This document shows, in pieces, positions 6,775 to 14,192 of a stretch of DNA of 64,000 nucleotides. A program made the translations under genes and the position numbers. Below the pieces are notes generated by a model that saw only the letters and a list, made by a program, of their open reading frames with translations, searched no databases and had not been told where the DNA came from. The first letter of the stretch is position 1. Each line of letters begins with the position of its first letter. Source of the DNA: Deltaproteobacteria bacterium (GTDB taxonomy: Bacteria; Desulfobacterota; Binatia; UBA9968); NCBI GenBank assembly GCA_016874755.1, contig VGTH01000024.1, forward strand, positions 1 to 64,000, given 5' to 3'.

Positions 6775-8604
6775 ATGGAAGCCAAACCGCTGATCACCAG
6801 CGTTGACCCGATTACTTTCGAAATCCTTTCACATCGCCTCTATCAGATCGCCAAGGAGATGGGCACGGCGCTGGAGCGTGTCGGCGGCACGGTCAATACG
6901 ACGCAGATGCACGACTACATGGCTTCGCTCTATCTCGCCAACGGCGACGTCTTATCTGCCGGCGATTCCATGGGCTGGCATGTGGCCTGCGCCGGCTTTG
7001 CAGTGAAACGCATCATCGAGCGCTTCAGTGACAAGATTTATCCCGACGATATTTTTCTGCTCAACGATCCTTACCTCGCGGCGATTCATCAGTCGGATGT
7101 TTACTTAATTTCGCCGATTCACTTCCACGGTCGGCTGATCGGTTGGAGCGCGACGTTCGTCCACGTCATGGACATTGGCGCGCTGTCGCCTGGCGGCAAT
7201 TCGCCGGACGCCACGGAGATTTGCCATGAGGGCATTCGTATTCCCGGGATCAAGCTGGTCGAGCGCGGCGAGCTGAGAAAAGATTTATTCGACGCGTTTA
7301 TCAACATGACGCGCCAGCCGGTGATGGTCGGTCTCGATCTGAAATGCGAGATCGCCGCTAACAACGTTGCCAAGTCGCGCATGCAGACGCTCTACGAGCA
7401 GTTCGGACCTGAGCTGGTTACCGCCGTGTCGCAAGAGATGCTGAATTATTCCGAGGCGGTCGTGCGCCGGCGCATCGCTGAGATTCCCGACGGTAGCTGG
7501 AGCGACAGCGGCAGCATCAACGCCGGTGAAACTTGGAACGTGCATGTGAAATTGACCAAAAAAGGCGACGGTTTGTTGTTCGACTTTACCGGCAGCAGCG
7601 CCCAGGCGAAAAAGGGAATCAATCTGCCGTACCATGCCACCTTCGGCGCGTGCTACGAATCGATGCTCTGCACGCTAGCCTACGATTTGCCGAAGAATCA
7701 CGGCGCCCTCAGACCGATAGAAGTGATCGCGCCAACGGGCACGGTGGTCAATCCGACGCCGCCGGCGCCGGTATCGTTGAATACCACTTCCGGCGGCGCC
7801 ACGGTGAAGTTCGTCGCCAATTCAGCGATGATGCAGATGCTCGCCACCAGCGACAAATGGTCCGGCGAGGTGATGGCGCTTAACGCCGGCCATCGCCTAG
7901 CGCGCCACGCCGGCGTCAATCAGCATGGCAAGTACTACGTCTCGACACTGTCCGAGGGCGCCCTCGACGGCACCGGCGCGCGCTCCTACAAAGACGGCGA
8001 CGACACCGGGCGCGGCTTGAGCTGTCATAATATCGAATGGCTCGAAGCCAACTTTCCGCTACTCTATCTATTTCGCCGCAATACCATGGGCGGTGCTGGC
8101 GCGGGAAAATTCCGCGGCGGCACCGGCGGCGAATCGGCCCTGACTGTGCACGATGCGCCGCAGGGCAAAGTCAAAGGCGTCGCGCTGGGTGTCGCCGGCG
8201 TGCGCAACTCAGGCCAAGGCATGTTCGGTGGCTACCCCGGCGCGCCGAGTCTGCTCATGCTCACCGAAGGCGCGCGCGTTGAAGAGACCATTACAGCGCA
8301 GCAAGCGCCGGATCGTTTGGAAGAGCTCCGCGGCACCAGCAAACTTTTACCCTACTGCGAGTTCGACATCGCGAAAAATTCCATCCTCTACATGCGCATG
8401 TCGAGCGGCGGCGGCTACGGCGACCCGCTCGATCGCGAGCCGGAGCGGGTCTTGAGGGACGTCGAGAACGGTCTGGTGTCGCGCCAGGAAGCGCGCGAGG
8501 TTTACGGCGTGGTTATTGACGGCATGGAGCCGGTCTTGAACTTGGCGTCCACCGAGGGCACGCGCTCTGAATTCAAAAAGAAAAGATTGCAGGAACAGCC
8601 ATGA
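6775..8604 (+). CDS. hydantoinase B / oxoprolinase family protein
   Basis: This 609-residue protein belongs to the HyuB (hydantoinase_B) family. Diagnostic stretches include DPITFEILSHRLYQIAKEMG, FLLNDPY, GWSATFVHVMDIG, and the C-terminal glycine-rich RMSSGGGYGDPLDREPERV. The family acts with an ATP-using HyuA subunit on hydantoins, 5-oxoproline, acetone or acetophenone. No HyuA is present in the window. The ATG at 6775 follows GGAG; an in-frame TTG further upstream lacks support. The stop overlaps the next start (ATGA), so it is translationally coupled to a gamma-type zinc subunit. That pairing points to a carboxylase-like complex more than to a simple hydantoinase. Confidence 0.88.
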   Translation: MEAKPLITSVDPITFEILSHRLYQIAKEMGTALERVGGTVNTTQMHDYMASLYLANGDVLSAGDSMGWHVACAGFAVKRIIERFSDKIYPDDIFLLNDPYLAAIHQSDVYLISPIHFHGRLIGWSATFVHVMDIGALSPGGNSPDATEICHEGIRIPGIKLVERGELRKDLFDAFINMTRQPVMVGLDLKCEIAANNVAKSRMQTLYEQFGPELVTAVSQEMLNYSEAVVRRRIAEIPDGSWSDSGSINAGETWNVHVKLTKKGDGLLFDFTGSSAQAKKGINLPYHATFGACYESMLCTLAYDLPKNHGALRPIEVIAPTGTVVNPTPPAPVSLNTTSGGATVKFVANSAMMQMLATSDKWSGEVMALNAGHRLARHAGVNQHGKYYVSTLSEGALDGTGARSYKDGDDTGRGLSCHNIEWLEANFPLLYLFRRNTMGGAGAGKFRGGTGGESALTVHDAPQGKVKGVALGVAGVRNSGQGMFGGYPGAPSLLMLTEGARVEETITAQQAPDRLEELRGTSKLLPYCEFDIAKNSILYMRMSSGGGYGDPLDREPERVLRDVENGLVSRQEAREVYGVVIDGMEPVLNLASTEGTRSEFKKKRLQEQP

Positions 8605-8861
8605 ACCATCCGCTGCGAGAAAACATGGATATTGCGACCGTCGATGGCGCCGATTGGATACGCTGCACGCGCTGCCAACATCGCTACTGCCGAGCGGATC
8701 AAGACTGGCGCCAATTCGCCAAGGTCCGGCTTTTGCCGCCGACCCAGGCCGGTCAATTGATGTCGGTGTTGAGCGGCGACTATTTGCTGCGCCAGCACTA
8801 CTGCCCGTCGTGCGCCGTGTTGTTGGATACCGACTTTGTCGAGGAAAAGAAAAATGGCTGA
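8601..8861 (+). CDS. small zinc-ribbon subunit, acetone carboxylase gamma-like
   Basis: This 86-residue protein has two CxxC pairs (CTRC near residue 22 and CPSC near residue 68) with RLLPPTQAG and EE-rich ends between and after them. The layout matches the small gamma subunit family of acetone carboxylase-type enzymes, which binds zinc. It starts inside the hyuB stop and overlaps the next gene by eight bases, so the three genes form one operon. It probably supports the HyuB protein in a multisubunit enzyme. The substrate is unknown. Confidence 0.65.
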   Translation: MNHPLRENMDIATVDGADWIRCTRCQHRYCRADQDWRQFAKVRLLPPTQAGQLMSVLSGDYLLRQHYCPSCAVLLDTDFVEEKKNG

Positions 8862-9408
8862 CGAACAACCGAATCGGCCCGTGCCGGAGACGCTCGAGCT
8901 AGATCATCGCACGACCGCCATCGCCGTGTTGGATTTGAGCGTGCGCTGCGAAGACCCCAAAGAAGTTTGCTCGAAGCTGATGCAGCCGCTCGGTGAATTT
9001 CTCGAACGGGCGCGCAAAGCGGCGGTGCCGATTATTTACACGATTTCCGCCATGGCACTGGGGACGCCTCAGGGCGATGTGGCCGGGCCTTTGAAACGGC
9101 GCGAGAGCGAGCCGATTCTTTACCCCGACGCCTTCGACAAATTCATGGGCGGTGAGTTGAAGAAGGAGCTCGACAAGTGGAAGTGCCGCTCACTGGTGAT
9201 CGTCGGCTCAGCGACTAATTTTGCCGTATTGTACACGGCGACGACGGCGGCGCGGATTTTCAAATATGATGTCGTGATTCCGTTGGACGGCGTGAATGCC
9301 AAGCGAAATTACGAGCAAGCATATGCGATTCACCAGATGACGATCTTGCCGGCGTCGGCGCATAAGCAGTTTAGGTTTACCAAGTTGGCGATGGTGGAGT
9401 TTGAGTGA
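8854..9408 (+). CDS. isochorismatase-fold protein lacking the catalytic cysteine
   Basis: This 184-residue protein has the cysteine-hydrolase fold: first-strand Asp in AIAVLDLSV (D27), middle YTISAMALG, and the strand-loop VIVGSATNFAVLYTATTAA. In active members the loop reads GxxTNxCV; here the Cys position is Ala124. Asp27 is kept. Hydrolysis by the Asp-Lys-Cys triad is therefore not expected. The ATG at 8854 follows GAGGAAAAG; an in-frame TTG at 8836 is less likely. It is coupled to the gamma-like gene by overlap, so its product may be a structural or binding partner in the HyuB pathway. Confidence 0.75.
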   Translation: MADEQPNRPVPETLELDHRTTAIAVLDLSVRCEDPKEVCSKLMQPLGEFLERARKAAVPIIYTISAMALGTPQGDVAGPLKRRESEPILYPDAFDKFMGGELKKELDKWKCRSLVIVGSATNFAVLYTATTAARIFKYDVVIPLDGVNAKRNYEQAYAIHQMTILPASAHKQFRFTKLAMVEFE

Positions 9409-10423
9409 GATGCGAATGGGGACAACCCTCACCCCAACCCTCTCTCAGAGGGAGAGGAAGCCGGATCGTTTTACCGTGCGGTTTCTCGTGCTGTTGATCT
9501 TTCTCGCTTGCGGTTTCTTGGTGCTCGCCAACTCACTCCACGCCCAACCCTTGACCAAGCTCCGCGTCGCCAACATCGGCGGCACATCCGACCACATCCA
9601 AATCGCCATCAACGCGGGCATCTACAAGAAGCACGGCTTCGACGTTGAGAACATTCAGGTCGGCAGCTCGGCGACCGTCGTGCAATCCTTGATTGCCGGT
9701 GAGGTTTCGTTCGCCCATGTCGGAGCAGTGCCGGTGGTCTCCGCCGTCGCCAACGGCATCGATCTCAAGATCATCGCCGTGTTCATGAACCGGTTCAACT
9801 ATGTGATGGTGACTTTGCCGGAGTTGCAGAAGCCGCAGGATCTGAAAGGCAAGACCCTCGCCATCAGCCGCTTCGGGTCGGGCGATGAGTTCGCCACGCG
9901 GGAGGCGCTGCGCCGTTGGGGACTCGATCCCGATAAAGACGTGCGCATGCTCCAGGTCGGTCTCACCATGGCGCGCATGGCGGCGCTGCAAGGCAAGCAC
10001 GTGCAAGCGAGCCTGCTGTCACCGCCGCAGGTCGTCGAAGTGCAGCGCCTGGGCCTGAACGTGCTCGCCGATCTCACCGATCTCGACGTCGAGTACGCCC
10101 ATTACACCTTGGCGACCCGCGGCGCGCTGATCGCGGAGAATCGCCCCTTGGTCGAGCGCTTCATGCGCGCCTACGTCGAAGGCATTCGCTTTCACCGCAG
10201 CCACCCCGAAGCGGTGATCCCCTACCTGCGCAAATTCTCGCGCCAAAGCGACGCCGAGTTGAAAGTCACCTACGAGAACCTGCGCAAGCGCATTCGCGAA
10301 GAACCTGTGCCAACTCCCGGCGGTTTGCAGACAATCATTCGCAGCCTGGCGAGCCAGAAAGAAAAAGAGCTCGATCCGCGCCGAGTGATCGACACGAGCT
10401 TCTTTGCTGGAGCGGCACGGTGA
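9401..10423 (+). CDS. NMT1/THI5-like ABC transporter substrate-binding protein
   Basis: This is a periplasmic receptor of the SsuA/TauA/NMT1 type. After the signal segment (VRFLVLLIFLACGFLVLA, cleavage near LHAQ) it shows LRVANIGGTSDHIQIAINAG, GIYKKHGFDVENIQVGSSA, the [20 protein letters not shown] loop and a WGLDPDKDV stretch. Ligands of the family include sulfonates, pyrimidine precursors and aromatic acids; this one cannot be assigned. The ATG at 9401 overlaps the previous stop, but the first 20 or so codons come from a repeat element and read TLTPTLSQRERK. A GTG at 9476, directly before the signal peptide, may be the true start. No permease or ATPase is adjacent. Confidence 0.85.
   Translation: MSEMRMGTTLTPTLSQRERKPDRFTVRFLVLLIFLACGFLVLANSLHAQPLTKLRVANIGGTSDHIQIAINAGIYKKHGFDVENIQVGSSATVVQSLIAGEVSFAHVGAVPVVSAVANGIDLKIIAVFMNRFNYVMVTLPELQKPQDLKGKTLAISRFGSGDEFATREALRRWGLDPDKDVRMLQVGLTMARMAALQGKHVQASLLSPPQVVEVQRLGLNVLADLTDLDVEYAHYTLATRGALIAENRPLVERFMRAYVEGIRFHRSHPEAVIPYLRKFSRQSDAELKVTYENLRKRIREEPVPTPGGLQTIIRSLASQKEKELDPRRVIDTSFFAGAAR
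9426..9458. repeat. CCCTCACCC / GAGGG short inverted repeat, copy 2
   Basis: CCCTCACCCCAACCCTCTCT followed by CAGAGGGAGAGG forms a hairpin. It falls inside the apparent 5-prime end of the substrate-binding-protein gene and supplies its odd N-terminal residues or its ribosome site. Confidence 0.6.
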
Positions 10424-10463
10424 CAAGCGGAGCGATGGAGTGCCGGAGTAAAGGAGTGATGGG

Positions 10464-10745
10464 TTGAAGCCGGAGCCTTTTCTCGTTGCAGTCTCCGAGC
10501 AGGAGACTCGCCGCGAGCGCCAGAAGGCGCGCGAGCTGCGCCAGAGCCAGTGGTGGAAGCGCAAGCGTGCCGCCGGCATCTGCCATCATTGCGGCGGTAA
10601 GTTCGTGCCCAGCGAGTTGACCATGGATCACCTGGTGCCGATCATCCGAGGCGGCAAGTCGACCAAGGGCAACCTGGTGCCGAGCTGCAAGGCGTGCAAC
10701 TCGGCACGCAAGCACAGGCTGCCGTTTGAGTCTAGCGAAAGCTAG
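10464..10745 (+). CDS. small HNH endonuclease-like protein
   Basis: This 93-residue protein has an HNH zinc-binding nuclease domain: CHHCGG (about residues 40-45), the catalytic MDHLVPIIRGG and the second pair CKACN followed by a basic SARKHRLPF. The N-terminal third is a charged helix rich in Arg and Gln. The start is a TTG at 10464, supported by AAGGAG seven bases upstream. There is no phage or intein context, so a stand-alone housekeeping-type HNH protein is most likely. The last codons and stop lie in the left arm of a perfect hairpin. Confidence 0.75.
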   Translation: MKPEPFLVAVSEQETRRERQKARELRQSQWWKRKRAAGICHHCGGKFVPSELTMDHLVPIIRGGKSTKGNLVPSCKACNSARKHRLPFESSES

Positions 10746-10758
10746 ACTCAAACGGCAG
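10719..10758. repeat. perfect 18-base-pair hairpin with GAAA loop
   Basis: CTGCCGTTTGAGTCTAGC (10719-10736), loop GAAA, and its exact complement (10741-10758). The left arm encodes the C-terminus of the HNH protein. There is no T run after it, so it is not a classical terminator, but it could stop transcription or protect the mRNA end. Confidence 0.8.
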
Positions 10759-10844
10759 CGATTCCAGATTCCACATTCCAAATTACAGATTGATGACGCC
10801 GTGCATTAATCTGGAATCTGTAATCTAGAACTTAGAATCCCAAT

Positions 10845-10873
10845 TGCATCGTAGATGCACATTGGACTAGTAT
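10845..10873 (+). promoter_or_regulatory. inverted repeat and possible -10 before the HAD-fold gene
   Basis: TGCATC-GTA-GATGCA is a perfect 6-3-6 inverted repeat at 10845-10859. A TAGTAT at 10868-10873 could be a -10 box, with a poor -35. The repeat may be an operator. Confidence 0.3.
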
Positions 10874-10895
10874 CGATATCAAGGAGGATGTCGCT

Positions 10896-11630
10896 ATGGC
10901 AGTACCCACATTTTTAGTTCGGACCATGTCCGATACCGTCGAGACCGACATCCAACGGGTGTTTACCATCGCCAACGAAATGCTGCCGCGCTATGAGATG
11001 CCGCCGCTTTCGTGGGTCCAATTCAAAAAGATTGCTGACGGTCCTTTCGATCTGTTCTTGATTCCATTGATCTTTGCCCGCGAGTACCAGCAGGACCACA
11101 ATTTGCCTTTCAATGAAGCTAAGCGCGTCGAGATTCGCCGCCATGCGTTGGAGATCGCGCGCAAGCATGGCTACGACGTCAATCCGCCGGACTTTATTCC
11201 AGGCATCGAGCAATCTTTGAAAGAGACCCAAACCGCCGGGCTGAAAAATATTCTCATGACCACCGGCGGGCGACGCTACAAGCACGACGCGATGCAGAAA
11301 GTCGGCATCGGCGGTTATTTTGACGAGATCGTCGACCGCGAGGAAACCTATTACGCCAAGGAGCAGGGCCTCTATCACATCTATCGCAAGCACAAGCTGC
11401 CGGTGCTGCGCATTGTCTTGCTCACCGGCACGGCGACTTATGTGCGTGCTGGCAACAATGTTAGCGGCTGCAAGGTCGGTGACGCCGATTTGGAAGTCGT
11501 CACCGTGGCGTTGTCGACCGAGCACTCGTATAACGACGAGGAAACCTTGCTTGCCGCCAAGCCGACACTGTTGATTCACAAATATGACGAATTGCTGCCG
11601 CGTATGGCTGAGCGCGGCTGGCTATCCTAG
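10896..11630 (+). CDS. HAD-fold protein lacking catalytic aspartates
   Basis: This 244-residue protein follows the phosphoglycolate-phosphatase-type HAD layout but with its active site rewritten. The motif I position reads FLVRTMSDTVETD where FDLDGTLxD is expected, so the nucleophile Asp is absent. Motif II is kept as NILMTTGG (T122-T123). A Lys for motif III is at K155. Motif IV reads LTGTATYVRAGNN where VGDxxxDxxAGxN is expected, so both acidic residues are lost. The helical cap (residues 15-95) is intact. It is therefore likely a non-phosphatase that binds ligand or protein. The ATG at 10896 has a strong AAGGAGG site. Confidence 0.7.
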   Translation: MAVPTFLVRTMSDTVETDIQRVFTIANEMLPRYEMPPLSWVQFKKIADGPFDLFLIPLIFAREYQQDHNLPFNEAKRVEIRRHALEIARKHGYDVNPPDFIPGIEQSLKETQTAGLKNILMTTGGRRYKHDAMQKVGIGGYFDEIVDREETYYAKEQGLYHIYRKHKLPVLRIVLLTGTATYVRAGNNVSGCKVGDADLEVVTVALSTEHSYNDEETLLAAKPTLLIHKYDELLPRMAERGWLS

Positions 11631-11647
11631 ACAGTAGGGAGAAACTG

Positions 11648-11760
11648 GTGAGAATGCTTCGACAAGCTCAGGAAGAACGGATTTCCTGCAACGATTTTTA
11701 ACTTCGATCCGTTCGCCCTGAGCTTAGTCGAAGGGTTCCGATGAGTTTTTCAGCACTCTC
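11648..11760. repeat. dispersed GCTTAGTCGAAGGG palindromic element, copy 2
   Basis: Inner arms TTCGACAAGCTCAGGAAGAA and, inverted, TTCGCCCTGAGCTTAGTCGA; the outer end GATGAGTTTTTCAGCA matches copy 1. It fills most of the 156-base gap before comF. Confidence 0.75.
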
Positions 11761-11786
11761 ATCGAAAAGTTCGCGACGAGCTTTCC

Positions 11787-12590
11787 ATGGACGGGAGCGC
11801 TCTAGTGCCAAGAGATTTCCCGACCATGGAAAGAGCCGCGCAAAACAGATTCACCGATCGTTTCAATGGACTGGTGGATTGGCTCTACCCGCCGCGCTGC
11901 CGCGCCTGCGCCGGGCGGATCTTCGGCCGCGATGCGCAGTATTTTTGCGCTGCTTGTTGGAAGGCGATCCGGCTCGTCGATCACCCGTTTTGCAGCCTCT
12001 GTGGCCGGCCGTTTCCAGACGGTAGTGGCGACGACCATCTGTGCGCCGCATGCATCGCGCGCCGGCCGCACTTCGTGCAAGCGCGCGCCTGGGCCTGTTA
12101 TCCGCGCGAAGAAGACTCCGAGCAGCCGCTGCGCCGCGTGGTGCAGCAGTTTAAGTACGGCCGCAAAGTCGCGCTTGGCAAGCCGCTGGGGCGGCTGATG
12201 GCCGAGGGCTGCGGCGAATTCTTGAGCGTCTGGTCGGTGGATGTCGTTGTCCCGGTGCCGCTTCATCCGCAGCGTTTGCGTTGGCGCGGTTTCAACCAAT
12301 CGGTGCTGCTCGGGCGCCAAATCAGCCTGCACTACAACGTGCCGCTCGACGCGTTCGCATTGCAGCGGGTCGCGGCCACGCCGCCGCAAACCCAACTGAC
12401 GGAAGCAGAGCGACGCCGCAACGTGCGCGGCGCCTTCGAATTGGCGCCGGAACACGCGCTAGAAGACAAGACCGTGCTGCTCGTCGATGATGTATACACT
12501 TCCGGCGCGACGGTAAACGAATGCAGCCGCGCGCTGCTCAAGGGCGGCGCCAAAGAGGTTTTTGTTCTGACCTTAGCGCACGCGGTCTGA
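11787..12590 (+). CDS. comF: ComF family phosphoribosyltransferase-like protein
   Basis: This 267-residue protein has the ComF layout: an N-terminal double zinc finger (CRAC at 38-41, CAAC at 54-57, CSLC at 69-72, CAAC at 86-89) followed by a phosphoribosyltransferase domain with PVPLHPQRLRWRGFNQS (156-172) and the PRPP loop VLLVDDVYTSGAT (230-242). ComF takes part in DNA uptake in competent bacteria and in replication-fork-related steps elsewhere; its enzyme activity is unproven. The start may be the ATG at 11787 or the in-frame ATG at 11826; neither has a strong ribosome site. It is convergent with the creatininase gene, five bases apart. Confidence 0.85.
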   Translation: MDGSALVPRDFPTMERAAQNRFTDRFNGLVDWLYPPRCRACAGRIFGRDAQYFCAACWKAIRLVDHPFCSLCGRPFPDGSGDDHLCAACIARRPHFVQARAWACYPREEDSEQPLRRVVQQFKYGRKVALGKPLGRLMAEGCGEFLSVWSVDVVVPVPLHPQRLRWRGFNQSVLLGRQISLHYNVPLDAFALQRVAATPPQTQLTEAERRRNVRGAFELAPEHALEDKTVLLVDDVYTSGATVNECSRALLKGGAKEVFVLTLAHAV

Positions 12591-12595
12591 AGACT

Positions 12596-13336
12596 TCAAT
12601 GATGCCCTTGCTGCAGCGCGCGCACGGCCTTTTCCAAGGCGTCGAGGGCGCCGTCGTAGAGCTTCTTGCCGATCTCGACCGTGGAAGCGGAGGGCATGCC
12701 GATGACTCCCGGTTCTGAGTGATCTTTCATATTCTGGTAGCGCTTGATGCCGCTGGTCGGTCCGGGCGGCTCGATGCCGAGGGCGCCTGGGGGAATCGCC
12801 TTTTGGTCGACGAGCTGCGGCGCAAGATAAAGCATCAGGGAGGTTTCCAGCTCGCCCGAGTGGCCCATGCCGTTCGATTTCGTCGCTTTGAGCGACTTCA
12901 CCAAGTCGGGAACCAAGTCCCAATAGGCCAACGTATTCACCGTCAGACCGAACTCAACGAATAGTTCTTGCCCGAGCACTTCGAGACTCGAGCGATTGCC
13001 GCCGTGGCCGTTGAGCAGCATCATGCGGCGAAAGCCGTGATGGTGCAGAGACGCGCAGATGTCGTGCAGCAAGTCGATGAATACTTTGGCGCGCAGCGTG
13101 ATCGAGCCGGGATAGTCCATGTGATGGGCGGACACGCCGGCCCACAATGGCGGCAGCAGAAGAACTTCCGGTAGACGTTTTTCCAAATCCTCGGCGATGC
13201 GCGAAGAGGCGAGAATGTCCACCGAGAAGGGCAGATGCGGTCCATGCTGTTCCATGGACCCGACGGGAATCACGCAGATGATTTTCTCGCGGTCGAGTTT
13301 CTTGACATCGGGCCAATGTAGTTCCGCAAGTTTCAT
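12596..13336 (-). CDS. creatininase family amidohydrolase
   Basis: This 246-residue protein matches the creatininase/FAPy-deformylase family. Metal-binding motifs are intact: PVGSMEQHGPHLP (E29, H31), D40 in FSVD, LNGHGGN and GMGHSGELETS. The family hydrolyses cyclic amides such as creatinine or formamidopyrimidines; the substrate here is not assignable. The ATG at 13336 has GGAGG four bases upstream. It is a single gene between convergent comF and the cyclotransferase gene on the same strand. Confidence 0.88.
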   Translation of the reverse strand: MKLAELHWPDVKKLDREKIICVIPVGSMEQHGPHLPFSVDILASSRIAEDLEKRLPEVLLLPPLWAGVSAHHMDYPGSITLRAKVFIDLLHDICASLHHHGFRRMMLLNGHGGNRSSLEVLGQELFVEFGLTVNTLAYWDLVPDLVKSLKATKSNGMGHSGELETSLMLYLAPQLVDQKAIPPGALGIEPPGPTSGIKRYQNMKDHSEPGVIGMPSASTVEIGKKLYDGALDALEKAVRALQQGHH

Positions 13337-13448
13337 AACGCCTCCAGCATGATCATTTCAGTTTGAGCTATCACGCCGGAGAGATGGGCGTCAATCTTCG
13401 CTATGCTTTTGCCGCAGAGATGTGGTGTAGCGAGGTGCGGCGAGTTAA

Positions 13449-13847
13449 CTAGACTCTGGCCAGCGATTGGCAGTACTCGATGTAATCGCCGGAGGGGATC
13501 CGCACCCGGCCAAAGGTCGCCCGTGTGTAGAGATAGGCCCAGCAGCGGATCTGATCTTCATGATCGACGCGGACGGAGACTTCCTCGCGGGTGAAGCGGC
13601 GGCCTTCGTACTCGTCAAGGTGTCCTATGACGTGGGCGGCTTCGTCAATACGGTAAATGTCGCCGATCACGCGATCTTTGGGCGATCTTGAATGCACCGC
13701 TCCCGGGTAGCGCCCTAAATCGTAAAGCTTCCCCTGAAAGTAGCCGGTGCCGAGATACGTGGCGTGGCGCACGAGCAGGTTCTGCATCGGGTGGTTCATG
13801 CCCCTGCGCAATTGGCCGTAGACGAATATGTAAGTCCAATTCTTCAT
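13449..13847 (-). CDS. gamma-glutamylcyclotransferase (AIG2-like) family protein
   Basis: This 132-residue protein has the GGCT fold: phosphate-like loop VYGQLRRGMNHP near the N-terminus, GYFQGKLYDLGRYPGAV in the middle and the catalytic-Glu segment HLDEYEGRRFTREEV (Glu79 or Glu81). Members release 5-oxoproline from gamma-glutamyl peptides. The ATG at 13847 is preferred to a farther in-frame ATG because AAGGGG lies just upstream. It sits alone, with a 110-base gap before creatininase. Confidence 0.8.
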   Translation of the reverse strand: MKNWTYIFVYGQLRRGMNHPMQNLLVRHATYLGTGYFQGKLYDLGRYPGAVHSRSPKDRVIGDIYRIDEAAHVIGHLDEYEGRRFTREEVSVRVDHEDQIRCWAYLYTRATFGRVRIPSGDYIEYCQSLARV

Positions 13848-14145
13848 TCTCACCGTTCCCCTTGCAGCGCTGGCGCAACGCAATGGCAAATAAACCGCCC
13901 GTCCGCATGGGGTTATGTAAAGGGAGATTACATTTCTCAGGCATGCAATTACAAGAAAAGAGCCTGCGATTATTCAACGGAAATCCAAAATTTCCGATGA
14001 CTTGGGCTCTCTTGTGTCCCATCGTGGCACAGCATGTCAGGTTACCGGCAAAGTTTATGCGCCGTCGCGCACTGCCGGCGCCTAGAACCCCGGCGCAACG
14101 GAAAGATGGCCTTCGTCCGGCGCCACATCGAAAGTCATAGGGGCG
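13848..14145. other. intergenic stretch, nothing recognised
   Basis: About 300 bases between the divergent cyclotransferase and regulator genes. Short frames on both strands show no recognisable protein. I see no terminator or RNA gene. Confidence 0.5.
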
Positions 14146-14180
14146 TTGTCACCATCACAATATTTCAATATAATGATATG
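14146..14180 (+). promoter_or_regulatory. promoter and probable operator of the sahR-metH unit
   Basis: TTGTCA (14146-14151), a 17-base spacer and a perfect TATAAT (14169-14174). An AT-rich imperfect palindrome ATAT-N12-ATAT (14160-14179) overlaps the -10 box, where an ArsR-type repressor would bind. The predicted transcript start rules out the ATG at 14178 and supports the ATG at 14193. Confidence 0.6.
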
Positions 14181-14192
14181 AGGGTAACGGCG

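Noticed and set aside
14034-14192. Longer N-terminus for the SahR-like regulator
   Set aside because: The predicted promoter and operator lie inside this extension and a good ribosome site precedes the ATG at 14193.
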